Source: Alphaproteobacteria bacterium (GTDB lineage: Bacteria > Pseudomonadota > Alphaproteobacteria > Caulobacterales > Caulobacteraceae). Taken from it: DNA of 13,161 bases. Shown piece after piece: positions 6,091-13,161 of the stretch (within the stretch, counting starts at the first letter, position 1; each line of letters opens with the position of its first letter). The notes under the pieces were generated by a model that did no database searches, was not told the DNA's origin, and was given only the letters and a program-made list of their open reading frames with translations. Made by a program: the position numbers and the translations under genes. The DNA lies in the NCBI GenBank assembly GCA_018895795.1, contig JAHINZ010000181.1, forward strand, positions 1 to 13,161. The letters run 5' to 3'.

Positions 6091-6891
6091 ATGAAAACGG
6101 TTCTGCTGCTTGTGCATCAAGACCCAGGTCAGGAAGCCCGCCTGCAGGCGGCTCTGGATTTGACCCGCGCGCTGGACGGCCATCTGACCTGCGTGGACGT
6201 GACGCCGCTTCCCAACTTCGTCGGCGATTTCGATGGCGTCGCACAGGCCATGGTTCTGGAAGACGAACGCAAGGGCGAGGCGGCCAATCGGATCGCGCTC
6301 GAAACCCGCCTGGCCAACGAGGAGGTTGCCTGGGACTGGATCGACACGACCGGCGACGTCACGGCCTGTCTCATGCGCGAGGCGGGCCTGGCCGACCTCA
6401 TCGTCGTGAACTGCAAGCGAGACACCCTACTGGCGATGGAGCCTCGCGGCGTCGTCGCGTCGGTCGTCACCGAAGCGCGCTGTCCGATTGTCGCCATGCC
6501 CGATCAACTCCGGGGCCTCGACGTCGCAGGCGCTGCCATTGTCGCCTGGGATGGCTCGGCCCCAATCATGGCGACGCTGCGCGCCAGTGTTCCGCTGCTC
6601 CAGCTCGCGAAATCGGTTCGTCTTTTCGCGGTCGAAGACGGCGGCGAGGGCGCGCCGGCCGAAGCCGCCGCCGCCTATCTTTCGCGCCACGGCATCCACG
6701 CGGACATCGAGCGCGTAGCGGCCAATGGGCAGAAGCCCGACGTGCGGATTCTTGAAACTTGCGCCGCTCATGGAGCGAGCTACTGCGTCATGGGCGCCTT
6801 CGGTCAAGGTCGTTTGACCGAGGAGGTCTTCGGGGGCGTCACACGTCGCATGCTCGATGCGGCGCAGTTGCCGTTGGTCATGGGCCGCTAG
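6091..6891 (+). CDS. Universal stress protein with two tandem Usp domains
   Basis: This 266-residue protein consists of two UspA-like halves: residues 1 to about 140, beginning MKTVLLLVHQD, and about 145-266, beginning AIVAWDGS. The second half ends with GAFGQGRLTEEVFGGVT, close to the G-x2-G-x9-G-(S/T) ATP-binding motif; the first half lacks a clear copy. Known: such proteins often accumulate under oxygen limitation and help survival, with unknown direct activity. ATG 6091 is chosen because GGAGG lies 5 bases upstream; an in-frame ATG at 6079 would overlap that site. It is divergent from fixK and 110 bases ahead of fixL. No FixK box is visible before it; the shared 196-bp spacer with fixK holds the candidate FixJ element. 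Confidence 0.9.
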   Translation: MKTVLLLVHQDPGQEARLQAALDLTRALDGHLTCVDVTPLPNFVGDFDGVAQAMVLEDERKGEAANRIALETRLANEEVAWDWIDTTGDVTACLMREAGLADLIVVNCKRDTLLAMEPRGVVASVVTEARCPIVAMPDQLRGLDVAGAAIVAWDGSAPIMATLRASVPLLQLAKSVRLFAVEDGGEGAPAEAAAAYLSRHGIHADIERVAANGQKPDVRILETCAAHGASYCVMGAFGQGRLTEEVFGGVTRRMLDAAQLPLVMGR

Positions 6892-7001
6892 GGTCGACCT
6901 CGCCAGCGACACCGGCCTGCCTTTCAGTATGGGCTATGCGCGAAGTCCCCGACTGGGGCTAGGATCGCGTTGACGATGGGGACGGAGCGGCGAATTCGAG
7001 C

Positions 7002-8882
7002 ATGATGGCCCTTGACGATCCGCGCGCGCCTCTCAGGGCCTATGGCATCGCGGCTGGGGCAGTCGCCTTGACCGTGGCGGTTCGCTGGTCCCTTGAGCCT
7101 TGGTTGGACCATCGCGCACCTTATCTACTGTTCGTGCTTCCGGTGCTCGCGGCCGCCAGCTTTCGGGGTGTCGGACCGTCCCTCTGCGCGGCGTTTCTGG
7201 GCTTGATCGCCGGCGGGGCGTTCGGCGGTGGTGGGCTGACAGAACCCCACGCCCTGGCGGAAGCCGCGATCTATTTGATGATCGCCGGGGGGATCATTCT
7301 GTGTGGGCGCGAGGTCGATCGGCTTCGCGCCCGGTCAAGCGTCAATACGAAACCGTCGAGCGACCCAACGCCTCAGATGAGCAGCCTGGCGGCGCAACTC
7401 AACCTGTTGATCGACAGCGCCGCCGAGTACGCGATCTATATGATCGATCCCGACGGCCGGGTTCTGACCTGGAACCGTGGCGCGGAGCGTCTGAAAGGAT
7501 GGGCCGAGGCCGAGATCGTCGGGCGCGACGTGGCGGTCTTCTATCCCAAGGATGCGCGACAGGCGGGCAGGCTGCGCGCCTCTCTGACCCGCGCGGCGAA
7601 TGAGGGTAAGGTCGAAGAAGAAGACTGGCTGTTGCGCAAGGATGGCTCGGAATTCCTGGCCCATGTGTCGACGACGGCGCTCCATGACGATACGGGAGCC
7701 CTGATCGGCTTTTCCAAGGTCTTGCGTGACATCACCGATCAACGCGCCGCCGAGAAGGCCTTGGAGGCCAGCGCCAATCATCTTCGGTCGATCCTCTCGA
7801 CCGTGCCGGACGCGATGATCGTTATCAACGAGCGGGGCGCGATCCTGTCGTTCAGCGCTGCGGCTGAGCGGCTGTTTGGCTGCGCCGAAGGCGACCTTCT
7901 TGGGAAGAACGTCAGTTGTCTGATGCCCTCGCCGGACCGCCAACAGCATGATGGCTATATCGAACGCTACCTGACGACAGGCGAGCGCAAGGTGATTGGT
8001 CTCGGTCGGGTCGTTGTCGGTCAGCGTCGCGATGGCACGACCTTTCCAATGGAGCTTTCCGTCGGCGAAGCCTCCGGCTTTGGGCCTCGGGTCTTTACAG
8101 GCTTTGTTCGGGACCTGACGGAGCGCCAGCGGACACAGGCGCGCGTGGAGGAACTGCAGGCCGAGCTTATCCATATCGCCCGGGTCAGTGGGATGGGGGC
8201 CATGGCCTCGACCTTGGCGCATGAGCTGAACCAACCGATTACCGCTGTGGCCAACTATGTCGAGGCGGTGCGAGATCTTCTGGCGCATCCCGACCCCGAT
8301 GATTTTCCAATGATCCGCGAAGCCCTGGGCGACGCCGCCGGACAGGCCCTGCGCGCGGGCCATATCGTCCGGCGGCTGAGGGCCTTCGTGGCGCGCGGCG
8401 AGGTCGAGAAGACCGTCGAGGCCCTGGCTCCCGTCCTGCACGAGGCCGCCGCCATGGGGCTGATGGGGCCGCGTGACGGAGGTCTGGAGGTGGTCTTCGA
8501 ACTCGATCCAGCCGTTGACCGCGTCCTGATCGACAAGGTTCAGATTCAACAGGTGGTGATCAACCTGGCTCGCAATGGATTCGAGGCCATGGCCGGAGGG
8601 GCGCGGCCGACCGTCTGGATCCGCAGCGCGGCGGACGGCCCGGCGTCGGTGCGGGTGACGGTCGCCGATAATGGTCCCGGCGTGGCGCCGGATCTGGCGG
8701 ACCGGTTGTTTACAGCCTTTGTCAGCACAAAAGCGGACGGCATGGGGCTTGGCCTGTCGATCTGTCGGACTATCGTGGAAGCGAATGGCGGTCGCCTCTG
8801 GTATTCGCCCAGACCGGGCGGCGGCGCCGAGTTTCACTTTACGTTGGTCAAGGCCGATATGGAGCAAGCGGATGGCCGATAG
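7002..8882 (+). CDS. fixL: Oxygen-sensing haem histidine kinase FixL
   Basis: This 626-residue inner-membrane sensor phosphorylates FixJ when oxygen is low. Order seen: about four transmembrane segments (residues 13-102, DUF4118-like); a first PAS domain (about 134-250, with WNRGAERLKGW); a second, haem-binding PAS (about 257-378); HisKA with phospho-acceptor H407 (LAHELNQP); and an HATPase domain with N525 in the N-box, a DNGPG box and GMGLGLSI. In the second PAS, H316 (QQHDGYIERY) and R336 (VIGLGR) are exactly 20 residues apart, as are haem ligand His200 and Arg220 of Bradyrhizobium FixL, and RRDGTTFPM and FTGFVRDLTE follow as in known FixL. The start has two adjacent ATGs at 7002 and 7005 with GGAG some 14 bases upstream. 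The gene overlaps fixJ by 11 bases. No receiver domain is fused to it. Confidence 0.96.
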   Translation: MMALDDPRAPLRAYGIAAGAVALTVAVRWSLEPWLDHRAPYLLFVLPVLAAASFRGVGPSLCAAFLGLIAGGAFGGGGLTEPHALAEAAIYLMIAGGIILCGREVDRLRARSSVNTKPSSDPTPQMSSLAAQLNLLIDSAAEYAIYMIDPDGRVLTWNRGAERLKGWAEAEIVGRDVAVFYPKDARQAGRLRASLTRAANEGKVEEEDWLLRKDGSEFLAHVSTTALHDDTGALIGFSKVLRDITDQRAAEKALEASANHLRSILSTVPDAMIVINERGAILSFSAAAERLFGCAEGDLLGKNVSCLMPSPDRQQHDGYIERYLTTGERKVIGLGRVVVGQRRDGTTFPMELSVGEASGFGPRVFTGFVRDLTERQRTQARVEELQAELIHIARVSGMGAMASTLAHELNQPITAVANYVEAVRDLLAHPDPDDFPMIREALGDAAGQALRAGHIVRRLRAFVARGEVEKTVEALAPVLHEAAAMGLMGPRDGGLEVVFELDPAVDRVLIDKVQIQQVVINLARNGFEAMAGGARPTVWIRSAADGPASVRVTVADNGPGVAPDLADRLFTAFVSTKADGMGLGLSICRTIVEANGGRLWYSPRPGGGAEFHFTLVKADMEQADGR

Positions 8883-9495
8883 GCGGATGATCCACATCGT
8901 CGATGACGACGAAGCGGTCCGGCGGTCAGCGGGATTCATGCTGAAGACCTCGGGCTATGCGGTGACGACCTATGATTCGGGGCCCACCTTCCTGCAGGCC
9001 GCGCGAGACGCCGAACCCGGTTGCGTCCTGCTCGACGTCCGCATGCCCGAGATGGATGGGCTGGAGGTTCAGCGGGCTATGACCGATCGCGGCATAGCCA
9101 TGCCGGTTGTCGTGCTGACTGGGCACGGCGACGTTTCGATCGCCGTACAGGCCATGAAGGCTGGAGCGGTCGACTTTATCGAGAAGCCTTTCGAGAAGGC
9201 CGTGTTGTTGACAGCCATCACGTCCGCTTTCGAGCGCCTTGACGACGCCGACGACCGCGTGTCTCGCGCCGAGACCGCCGCCGTGGCCATCGCGGCCCTG
9301 ACCGGACGCGAACAGGAGGTGCTTCAGGGGCTCGCCCAGGGTTTGCCCAACAAGAGCATCGCCTTCGACCTGGGCATATCCCCCCGAACCGTCGAGGTTC
9401 ACCGGGCCAATCTGATGGCCAAACTCAGGGTCAAGAGTCTGTCGGAGGCGCTACGCATCGCGTTCGCGGCGGGGCTTTGGCAGGGCGCGTCCTAA
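8872..9495 (+). CDS. fixJ: Response regulator FixJ
   Basis: This 207-residue regulator has an N-terminal receiver and a C-terminal LuxR-type helix-turn-helix. Seen: the acidic pocket DDDE (11-14), phospho-acceptor D55 (LLDVRMPEMDG), T83 (VLTGHGD) and K105 (IEKPF). The linker at about 121-140 leads into LTGREQEVL and NKSIAFDLGISPRTVEVHR (160-178), the recognition region. Length and layout match rhizobial FixJ (about 204 residues). ATG 8872 lies inside the end of fixL, with GGAG upstream within the coupled reading; an alternative ATG at 8887 would remove five residues. Known role: phosphorylated FixJ activates fixK and related promoters. Candidate FixJ elements lie before fixK, the next gene and the cytochrome c gene here. 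Confidence 0.96.
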   Translation: MADRRMIHIVDDDEAVRRSAGFMLKTSGYAVTTYDSGPTFLQAARDAEPGCVLLDVRMPEMDGLEVQRAMTDRGIAMPVVVLTGHGDVSIAVQAMKAGAVDFIEKPFEKAVLLTAITSAFERLDDADDRVSRAETAAVAIAALTGREQEVLQGLAQGLPNKSIAFDLGISPRTVEVHRANLMAKLRVKSLSEALRIAFAAGLWQGAS

Positions 9496-9502
9496 GGGGG
9501 TC

Positions 9503-9508
9503 TACGTA
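9503..9508. promoter_or_regulatory. Candidate FixJ-type element upstream of receiver gene
   Basis: TACGTA at 9503-9508, read on the minus strand as TTACGTAGACC, resembles the (G)TA(A/C)GTAG core described for FixJ sites. It ends 73 bases before the ATG of the receiver gene, similar to the spacing at fixK and the cytochrome c gene. Confidence 0.4.
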
Positions 9509-9581
9509 ACGACGTCGCCAGGCGTTTCATGGCATCGATGGACGCCAAGCCGTCAAGCGAGGCGGACCAGCGTGACATGAC

Positions 9582-9974
9582 ATGACCGATAGAAACACCA
9601 GCCCGACGCGACGGGTCCAACTTCTTGTTGTTGAGGATGAACCGTCCGTGCGGCGGTCCCTGCAACTCCTGCTCAGAGGAAGGGGCTTTGACGTCCGGGC
9701 CTACGCCTCGGGCCTGGATTTGCTGGCTGATCCGACCATCCTGTCGGCGGACGGCATGGTCACCGATTACCGAATGCCTGACGTTGACGGGTTGATGATT
9801 CTGGCGCGCCTGCGTGAACAAGGCTGGAAAGGGGGCGCGGTGCTGATCACGGGCTTCCCGTCGCCAGACTTGGCCGAACGGGCCAAGCGGGCCGGGTTCG
9901 AGAAAGTTATCGAAAAGCCCTTGGTCGACGCCGCCCTGTTCGACGCCGTCGAGCGAATGCTCAGGGCTGCGTAG
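9582..9974 (+). CDS. Stand-alone receiver-domain response regulator
   Basis: This 130-residue protein is a receiver domain with no output domain. Seen: acidic residues E18, D19 and E20 (LVVEDEP), phospho-acceptor D62 (VTDYRMPDVDG), switch T90 (LITGF) and K112 (IEKPL), so phosphorylation chemistry should be intact. The sequence is FixJ-like in style. It lies 86 bases after fixJ on the same strand. Such single-domain receivers act as phosphate sinks, phosphorelay shuttles or feedback partners; here a link to FixL is plausible by position. It is not FixT, the Caulobacter FixL inhibitor, at least by any feature visible here. The ribosome-binding site is weak (GAGGCGGA some 15 bases upstream), and an overlapping out-of-frame ATG TGA precedes the start. 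Confidence 0.88.
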   Translation: MTDRNTSPTRRVQLLVVEDEPSVRRSLQLLLRGRGFDVRAYASGLDLLADPTILSADGMVTDYRMPDVDGLMILARLREQGWKGGAVLITGFPSPDLAERAKRAGFEKVIEKPLVDAALFDAVERMLRAA

Positions 9975-9980
9975 GTCGTC

Positions 9981-9986
9981 TAAGTA
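9981..9986 (+). promoter_or_regulatory. Candidate FixJ-type element upstream of cytochrome c gene
   Basis: GTCTAAGTACAAATCCC contains TAAGTA at 9981-9986, 64 bases before the ATG at 10051. This is the same core at nearly the same distance as before fixK, where it is followed by TTCTCC. The core is short and could occur by chance. Confidence 0.45.
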
Positions 9987-10050
9987 CAAATCCCGACTAT
10001 TCATCGCAGAGCCGAACGGCGACAAAGGCTTCTCATTTGAGGGGGCAGTC

Positions 10051-10464
10051 ATGAGCGAAACATCGGGGGCGCGCCACATCGTCCTGGCGATCGGCCTTGC
10101 TCTTGTGGCCGCGACAACGGCGACGGCTCAGACGCACAGTCAGACGAGCCCGCCGTCAATGTCGGCCGGTCAGCGGGTCGCCCAAGGGTCTTGCGGCGGA
10201 TGCCATGCGGTAAGCGGCGCCTCCAGCCCTCTGCCGAACGCGCCGCCTTTCGCGACCTTGTACCTTCGTTACCGCCCTGGCCACCTCGACGAAATCCTCT
10301 CTGAGGGCATGCTCGCGCCGAGCCGGATGCCTGAGGAGGGTTCACCGCGCACCCATCCGCGCATGCCGATGACACAGCTCGATGACGATCAGGTCGCAGA
10401 CCTGAAAGCCTATCTTCGCGGCCTCGATCCGCGCCCCGCATCGGGGCCCGATCACCCGCGCTGA
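10051..10464 (+). CDS. Small periplasmic c-type cytochrome
   Basis: This 137-residue exported mono-haem cytochrome has a Sec signal peptide: a basic N-terminus, a hydrophobic run at about 10-24 (IVLAIGLALVAATT) and likely cleavage after ATA or TAQ. The haem motif is CGGCH (C48, C51, H52). The second axial ligand is probably M105 or M107 in HPRMPMTQL, followed by the DDQVADLKAYLRGL helix typical of class I cytochromes. GAGGGG about 10 bases upstream supports the start. The segment PPFATLYLRYR resembles one in the lipoprotein cytochrome c encoded convergently downstream, so the two are probably paralogues. Role: electron carrier in the periplasm, partner unknown. A TAAGTA element upstream suggests FixJ control. 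Confidence 0.92.
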   Translation: MSETSGARHIVLAIGLALVAATTATAQTHSQTSPPSMSAGQRVAQGSCGGCHAVSGASSPLPNAPPFATLYLRYRPGHLDEILSEGMLAPSRMPEEGSPRTHPRMPMTQLDDDQVADLKAYLRGLDPRPASGPDHPR

Positions 10465-10524
10465 CGCGCCGCGCGACCTCGCCGACGGCGATGAGTCCCC
10501 GTCTGCGCCGCCTCGCCAGATGGA

Positions 10525-10914
10525 CTATTTCGACGCGCCACGATCCAGGCTGCGAATATAGGCGGTCAGGGCCGCGATCTCTTCGGCGGTCAAAGGTTTG
10601 CGCGGCATGCGATAGTGGCCGACCTGCGATACCGCCTCCAATTCCCAGTCCAGACGCGTGTCGCGGTAACGTTCGGCGATGGTGGCGAAGGCCGGAGCGC
10701 CGGTCCTGGCATTGACCCCGCCGGTTCCGATCACATGGCAGGCCGAACATTCCGACGCCGCCAGGTGTGCGCCCTGGCGCACGACCTGACGATCGGCTGA
10801 GCTGGGGCCATGCAAGGGCCCTAGGTCGGCGCAACTGGCCAAGGCCAGGCTGATCAGCCCCCAGAGGATGAAGGTGGGCCGGGGGATCTTCATCGGGTTC
10901 ATCCAACTTGCCAT
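10525..10914 (-). CDS. Lipoprotein c-type cytochrome
   Basis: This 129-residue mono-haem cytochrome c carries a lipoprotein signal: hydrophobic FILWGLISLALAS ending in lipobox Cys C28. Haem motif is CSACH (C56, C59, H60) and the likely axial Met is M103 (HYRMPRKPLT), followed by the EEIAALTAYIRSLD helix. It should be tethered on the periplasmic side of a membrane. It lies 34 bases downstream of the molybdopterin hydroxylase gene on the same strand, so it is probably its electron acceptor, as known for cytochrome-linked members of that family. The start is uncertain: ATGs at 10914, 10902 and 10893 all keep the signal peptide and none has a strong ribosome-binding site. Confidence 0.9.
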   Translation of the reverse strand: MASWMNPMKIPRPTFILWGLISLALASCADLGPLHGPSSADRQVVRQGAHLAASECSACHVIGTGGVNARTGAPAFATIAERYRDTRLDWELEAVSQVGHYRMPRKPLTAEEIAALTAYIRSLDRGASK

Positions 10915-10948
10915 GGCGTCAGCTTAGCAGCTTGATCGGCGATGCGCT

Positions 10949-13161
10949 TCAGGCTGTCGATCCTGACGCAAGAGCGGACAGGACGGCGGCCGACGTGATC
11001 GGAATGTGGCGCAGGCGGGCGCCGGTCGCGTTGAAGATGGCGTTGGCGATGGCTGGCGCGACCACCGTGGTGGCCGGCTCGCCCAGACCGACGGGGACCT
11101 GCGTGCTGTCGACGAACTGGATGTCGAGCGCCGGCGTGTCGGAGATCCGCAGCGGCGTATAGGTGTCGAGATTGACGTCCTTGACCTGGCCGTTCTCGAA
11201 GACCGTCCCTTCGTGCAGGGCCATGCTCAGGCCCCAGAGCGTGGCCCCCTCGGTCTGTGCGCGGGCGCCGTCCGGATCCACGATCGTGCCGGCGTCGGTG
11301 ACCACGGTAAGTCTTTGAACGGTGACCACACCGCTGGCGCGATCGACATGCACGCGTGCGACACAGGCCACCCAGGTGGGCATGTCGCGTTCCTGGCCAA
11401 AGCTGGTGGCCAGACCCAGGCCCGTGTCCTTGGGGAGGGCTTGACCCCATCCCGCGGCCTGGGCCGCGCGGCGCACGACCTCGGCCTGGCGCATTGCGCC
11501 GCCGACCGTGCTGGCGTCGCCGCCGGCGTTCGCGCCGGCGCCGGTCAGCAATTTCAGCCGCAAGGCGACGGGGTCGGTTTTCAGGTGGTGGGCGGCCTCG
11601 TCGATGAAGCTTTCGCCCGCCCAGTTGGTCCAGCCCGGCCCGACCGAACGTAACCAGCCGGGGCGGAAGGTGGTGTTGGCCAGGTCGTTGTTGATGGCCC
11701 GAACCTTGTGGGCGCCGACCTCGTACCAGTGATCCGCCCCGGAAATGGCGAACGGATCATAGGCGACGCCGTTCTTGGCCTTGGGCATCAGAGCCGGAGC
11801 ATTGGCCAGGGTCGGCCAGCCGGCGGCGGCGTGGTGCTCCTGGGCGGTGATCTGGCCCGCGCCGTCGAAGGCCATTCGCACGGTCTGCACCGAAGGCGAG
11901 CGGACCGAGTCGAAGCGGGCGTCGTCCTCGCGGGTCAGCACCAGCTTGACCGGCTTGCCCAAGGCCTTGGCGGCCAGGGCGGCCGGAACCGCATAGTCGC
12001 CGTTCAGCCGCCGCCCGAAACCGCCGCCCAGCATGTAGGTGCGCATGACGATGCTGGTCTCGGCTCGATCCAGGGCCTTGGCCAGGGTCGGCAGGATCAG
12101 GCTCTGCCACTGGTTGCCGGTGTGAATCTCCATCACCCCGTCCTTTTCAAAGGCCAGGGCGTTGAGAGGCTCAAGCTGGAAATGCAGCACGGTGGCGGTG
12201 GTGTAGGTCCGCTCCAAAATCGACTTGGCGGCCTTGAAGGCCGGGGCGGTATCGGCGGTCTTGGTGTCGAGCAGGGCGCCGCCATCGGCCTTGGCGATCA
12301 GGCTGGCGGCGTGATCCTGCAGGTCCTTTTCCGAGGTCTTGGCCCCGGGGCCGGCGGCCCATTTCACCTTGACCAGGTCCGAAGCGCGAAGGGCGGCGTG
12401 ATAGCTCTCGGCGATCACCAGGACCCAGCCGGGCACGGTGTCCGACGGATCATCGATCGTCAGGCAGCGCAGGTAACCCTTGATCTTCTTGGCCGCGCTG
12501 TCGTTGACCGACAGCACCTTGGACCCCTGCCGCGTCGGCGGCAGCTTGGGTCGCGCGAAGACCATGCCGGGAACCTTGGCGTCGATGCCGTAGATCGCCG
12601 TGCCATTGATCTTGGCGGCGATGTCGAGCGCCTTGACCGGCTTGCCGATCAGCTTGCGTTCGGCCGCCGGCTTGATCGGCAGCTTGGCCATCTCTTCGGG
12701 GGTGAACTGGCGCGTCACGCCGCCGCGCTTGACGATGTCGCCGTACGAGATCGCTTGGCCGCCCACATGCACGACGCCGCCCTTGGCCGTTCCACCTTCG
12801 GGCGAAACATTCAGCAGCTTGGCGCCGGCCTCGACCAGCGCAATCCGTCCGGCCGCGCCGGCCTGGCTGAAGATCGGGAAGGTCTGCCACACCGACCAGC
12901 TGCCGCCGGTGACCATCAGGCCCCATTTTGGATCGGTGTCGACATGGACGATGCGGACCTTGTCCCAGGCTACGTCCAGTTCGTCAGCCAGAATCCGGGC
13001 CAGGGCGGTGCCGACGTGCTGACCCATCTCGGCGCGGATGATATTGATCGTGACGATCCCGTCGCCGTCGATGGCGAACCACAGGGTCGGCTCGAACTGC
13101 GGGCCGGTCTCGACCGGCGGCGCGCCGCCTGGGATCGCCGGGTCCATCGCCGCCTCGACCA
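10949..13161 (-). CDS. Molybdopterin hydroxylase large subunit, IorB type (N-terminus off right edge)
   Basis: At least 732 residues of a xanthine dehydrogenase-superfamily molybdenum-binding subunit are visible, closest in layout to isoquinoline 1-oxidoreductase beta. Seen from the N-terminal side: IRAEMGQHVGTAL and ILADELDVAW; the INGTAIYGIDAKVPGM segment; HFQLEPLNALAF; the cofactor-binding MLGGGFGRRLNGDY; and near the C-terminus the VGLGEPATT motif, whose Glu (codon 11080-11078) is the catalytic base of the family. The frame stays open to the window edge (VEAA before the first visible Met), so the start and the Tat signal expected in this family are probably outside. Known members hydroxylate N-heterocycles or aldehydes with a 2Fe-2S partner subunit, not seen here. 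The cytochrome c gene follows directly. Substrate unknown. Confidence 0.92.
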   Translation of the reverse strand, partial: VEAAMDPAIPGGAPPVETGPQFEPTLWFAIDGDGIVTINIIRAEMGQHVGTALARILADELDVAWDKVRIVHVDTDPKWGLMVTGGSWSVWQTFPIFSQAGAAGRIALVEAGAKLLNVSPEGGTAKGGVVHVGGQAISYGDIVKRGGVTRQFTPEEMAKLPIKPAAERKLIGKPVKALDIAAKINGTAIYGIDAKVPGMVFARPKLPPTRQGSKVLSVNDSAAKKIKGYLRCLTIDDPSDTVPGWVLVIAESYHAALRASDLVKVKWAAGPGAKTSEKDLQDHAASLIAKADGGALLDTKTADTAPAFKAAKSILERTYTTATVLHFQLEPLNALAFEKDGVMEIHTGNQWQSLILPTLAKALDRAETSIVMRTYMLGGGFGRRLNGDYAVPAALAAKALGKPVKLVLTREDDARFDSVRSPSVQTVRMAFDGAGQITAQEHHAAAGWPTLANAPALMPKAKNGVAYDPFAISGADHWYEVGAHKVRAINNDLANTTFRPGWLRSVGPGWTNWAGESFIDEAAHHLKTDPVALRLKLLTGAGANAGGDASTVGGAMRQAEVVRRAAQAAGWGQALPKDTGLGLATSFGQERDMPTWVACVARVHVDRASGVVTVQRLTVVTDAGTIVDPDGARAQTEGATLWGLSMALHEGTVFENGQVKDVNLDTYTPLRISDTPALDIQFVDSTQVPVGLGEPATTVVAPAIANAIFNATGARLRHIPITSAAVLSALASGSTA

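Noticed and set aside
6892..7001. FixK box (TTGACGATGGGG) before fixL
   Set aside because: Only one half-site is present; the second half does not match.
9582..9974. Receiver gene as fixT
   Set aside because: It has a complete phosphorylation site and receiver layout, which does not fit what is known of the FixT inhibitor.
10434..10446. CCCCG-CAT-CGGGG hairpin at the end of the cytochrome c gene as a terminator
   Set aside because: It lies inside the coding sequence, has a 5-bp stem and no T-tract.

Overview
This is a GC-rich, densely packed window from an alphaproteobacterium. The FixL/FixJ/FixK set, the style of the ribosome-binding sites and the short intergenic gaps suggest Caulobacterales (Caulobacter or Phenylobacterium). 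That placement is inferred from gene content, not from a marker gene. No tRNA, rRNA, CRISPR array or insertion sequence is visible.

Layout. Bases 1-441 (minus strand) hold the first codons of an unidentified gene and, upstream of it, a single-domain rhodanese. A 332-bp divergent control region follows. It carries a minus-strand promoter overlapped by two nested inverted repeats, and an FNR/FixK-type box facing the other way. From 774 to 3995 (plus) runs a tight four-gene operon: sulfide:quinone oxidoreductase, a zinc-finger thioredoxin, a DUF2892 membrane protein and a TolC-family outer-membrane protein. A flavodoxin-fold NAD(P)H:quinone reductase (minus) and a DUF883-like membrane-anchored protein (plus) share a second control region with two more FixK-type boxes. 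Then come fixK (minus), a two-domain universal stress protein (plus), fixL-fixJ (overlapping, plus), a stand-alone receiver protein and a small periplasmic cytochrome c (plus). On the minus strand, a lipoprotein cytochrome c lies downstream of a large molybdopterin hydroxylase subunit (isoquinoline 1-oxidoreductase beta type) that runs off the right edge.

How it fits together. FixL keeps the haem His and oxygen-sensing Arg of known FixL proteins, and FixJ and FixK are intact. FixK has the FNR-type E..SR recognition residues that fit TTGAT half-sites, and such half-sites occur in this window before the sqr operon and before the quinone reductase/DUF883 pair. TAAGTA/TACGTA cores resembling FixJ targets lie 64-73 bp before fixK, the lone receiver and the cytochrome c gene. 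The simplest reading is a self-contained low-oxygen regulon: FixLJ switches on fixK, the receiver and a cytochrome, and FixK switches on sulfide oxidation, sulfur handling and quinone reduction. The regulatory links are inferences from motifs and spacing.
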